From Sphingobacteriales bacterium (GTDB lineage Bacteria; Bacteroidota; Bacteroidia; Sphingobacteriales; Sphingobacteriaceae), in NCBI GenBank assembly GCA_014763615.1, contig JACXVB010000009.1, positions 1-64,000 of the forward strand: 64,000 bases of DNA, written 5' to 3'. Positions 63,524 through 64,000 of this stretch are shown piece by piece (position 1 is the stretch's first letter; every line of letters begins with the position of its first letter). The position numbers and the translations under genes are program-made. A model generated the notes under the pieces. The model searched no databases, was not told the DNA's origin, and saw only the letters and a program-made list of their open reading frames with translations.

Positions 63524-64000
63524 GTGATAGGTTTAAAAAAATATTTTTAGGAGTAAGTATTTCTATTCCGTTTTTGTTGTACTGCATTTACTATTATTCT
63601 ATCATGATTAGGAATGCACCTTACAAGTTTGCAGAATTTAAGAATATAACTATGAAATCAGGTTTGGGGAATCATTATGATAAATTTTACTCCTCTACTT
63701 CCCAACAATTTAAATATTTAAATGGAAACGATTCTTTAATTGTACATCGAGTGAAGCTTTCTAGTGATGATTTGTTGTACTTACACCGAAAGGCTGCCGA
63801 TATAGGTTTGTGGAATATGCCTAAAGAAATGTTGGGTGATACCAGCAACACCGCCCCAAGGTATTACATCGAATTTGATTATCAAAGGAAGAAGAAAATT
63901 ATAGAGATTGATGCCGCTTTTAATGGAGACCCAAAATTGAAAGATGCAGCACTTCAAATTGTGAAGATAGTAGATAAAACCATTGAAGATGCCAACGATA
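63520..64000 (+). CDS. Membrane-anchored hypothetical protein, cut by the window end
   Basis: A frame starting at ATG 63520, overlapping the symporter stop by ATGA, is open for 160 codons to the end of the window, so it is incomplete. It begins MSDRFKKIFLGVSISIPFLL, with one membrane helix at about 9-30, followed by an extracytoplasmic part with Asp/Ser-rich turns and LYLHRKAADIGLWNMP. I recognise no family. The overlap implies translation with the symporter, so it may be an accessory protein of transport, which is only an inference. Confidence 0.75.
   Translation, partial: MSDRFKKIFLGVSISIPFLLYCIYYYSIMIRNAPYKFAEFKNITMKSGLGNHYDKFYSSTSQQFKYLNGNDSLIVHRVKLSSDDLLYLHRKAADIGLWNMPKEMLGDTSNTAPRYYIEFDYQRKKKIIEIDAAFNGDPKLKDAALQIVKIVDKTIEDAND

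Overview
The window is chromosomal DNA from a member of the Bacteroidota, most likely a Sphingobacteriaceae-like bacterium (Pedobacter relatives). The evidence is the gene content (DUF4296, DUF4251, DUF2400/TIGR02757, PD40-OmpA protein, short archaeal-type prolyl-tRNA synthetase, MutS2), AT-rich intergenic DNA, starts without clear Shine-Dalgarno sequences, and promoters of the Bacteroidota type (TTTG, about 19-20 bases, TAnnTTTG), seen before rpsO, trxB, the dicarboxylate symporter gene and, more weakly, ddl. Species cannot be named from the sequence alone.

Layout. Bases 1-4420 are a gene-poor accessory region. It holds one reverse-strand hypothetical gene, a fossil of the start of a type I restriction methylase gene (hsdM), an intact HEPN/MNT toxin-antitoxin pair, a broken GxxExxY gene and several unidentified scraps. 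The toxin-antitoxin part lies between two diverged direct repeats of about 145 bases, and the whole region lies between two inverted copies of a dispersed element. Bases 4422-13000 carry gyrA, a TPR protein, a YihY-type membrane protein, a thioesterase, mltG, a rhodanese gene with a nonsense codon, a PASTA protein and ddl. Bases 13000-21800 carry a thioesterase, a methyltransferase, a PlsC-type acyltransferase, a VOC protein, a family 2 glycosyltransferase, a DUF547 lipoprotein, rpsO, a membrane protein, dnaB and rlmB. A small cluster of DnaA-box sequences lies between dnaB and rlmB. Bases 21800-29600 form an envelope block: mannose-1-phosphate guanylyltransferase, the two Kdo genes kdsD and kdsA around recQ, a large PD40-OmpA protein, and queE. 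Bases 29600-45900 are mostly housekeeping: Rieske protein, trmN6, phosphoesterase, fbp, rnhA, tRNA-His, THUMP-like methyltransferase, aspartate kinase, GNAT, YggS, DUF4296, mutS2, a two-subunit CoA transferase, uridine kinase, LysM protein, NfeD and Dps.

Bases 45900-64000 carry an outer-membrane barrel, a Tyr/Asn-rich lipoprotein, proS, a cystathionine gamma-synthase-type enzyme, a DUF4251 lipoprotein, a DUF2400 protein, a small island, an MccB-like carboxyltransferase, trxB, a GH20 hexosaminidase, an ECF sigma factor with a membrane partner, and a dicarboxylate/cation symporter followed by a gene cut by the window end. The small island (52386-53582) ends in a second, diverged copy of the last 165 bases of the DUF2400 gene, which looks like the scar of an insertion that carried its own gene end.

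Overall most genes are ordinary, in short operons with 0-20 base overlaps or gaps. The unusual signal is the number of lesions: an hsdM fossil, GxxExxY, a GNAT-like gene, a rhodanese and two small secreted proteins are all broken by one or two changes. No convincing new multi-gene system is visible. The best leads are the surviving HEPN/MNT pair inside a decayed restriction locus and the DUF2400 3'-end duplication.
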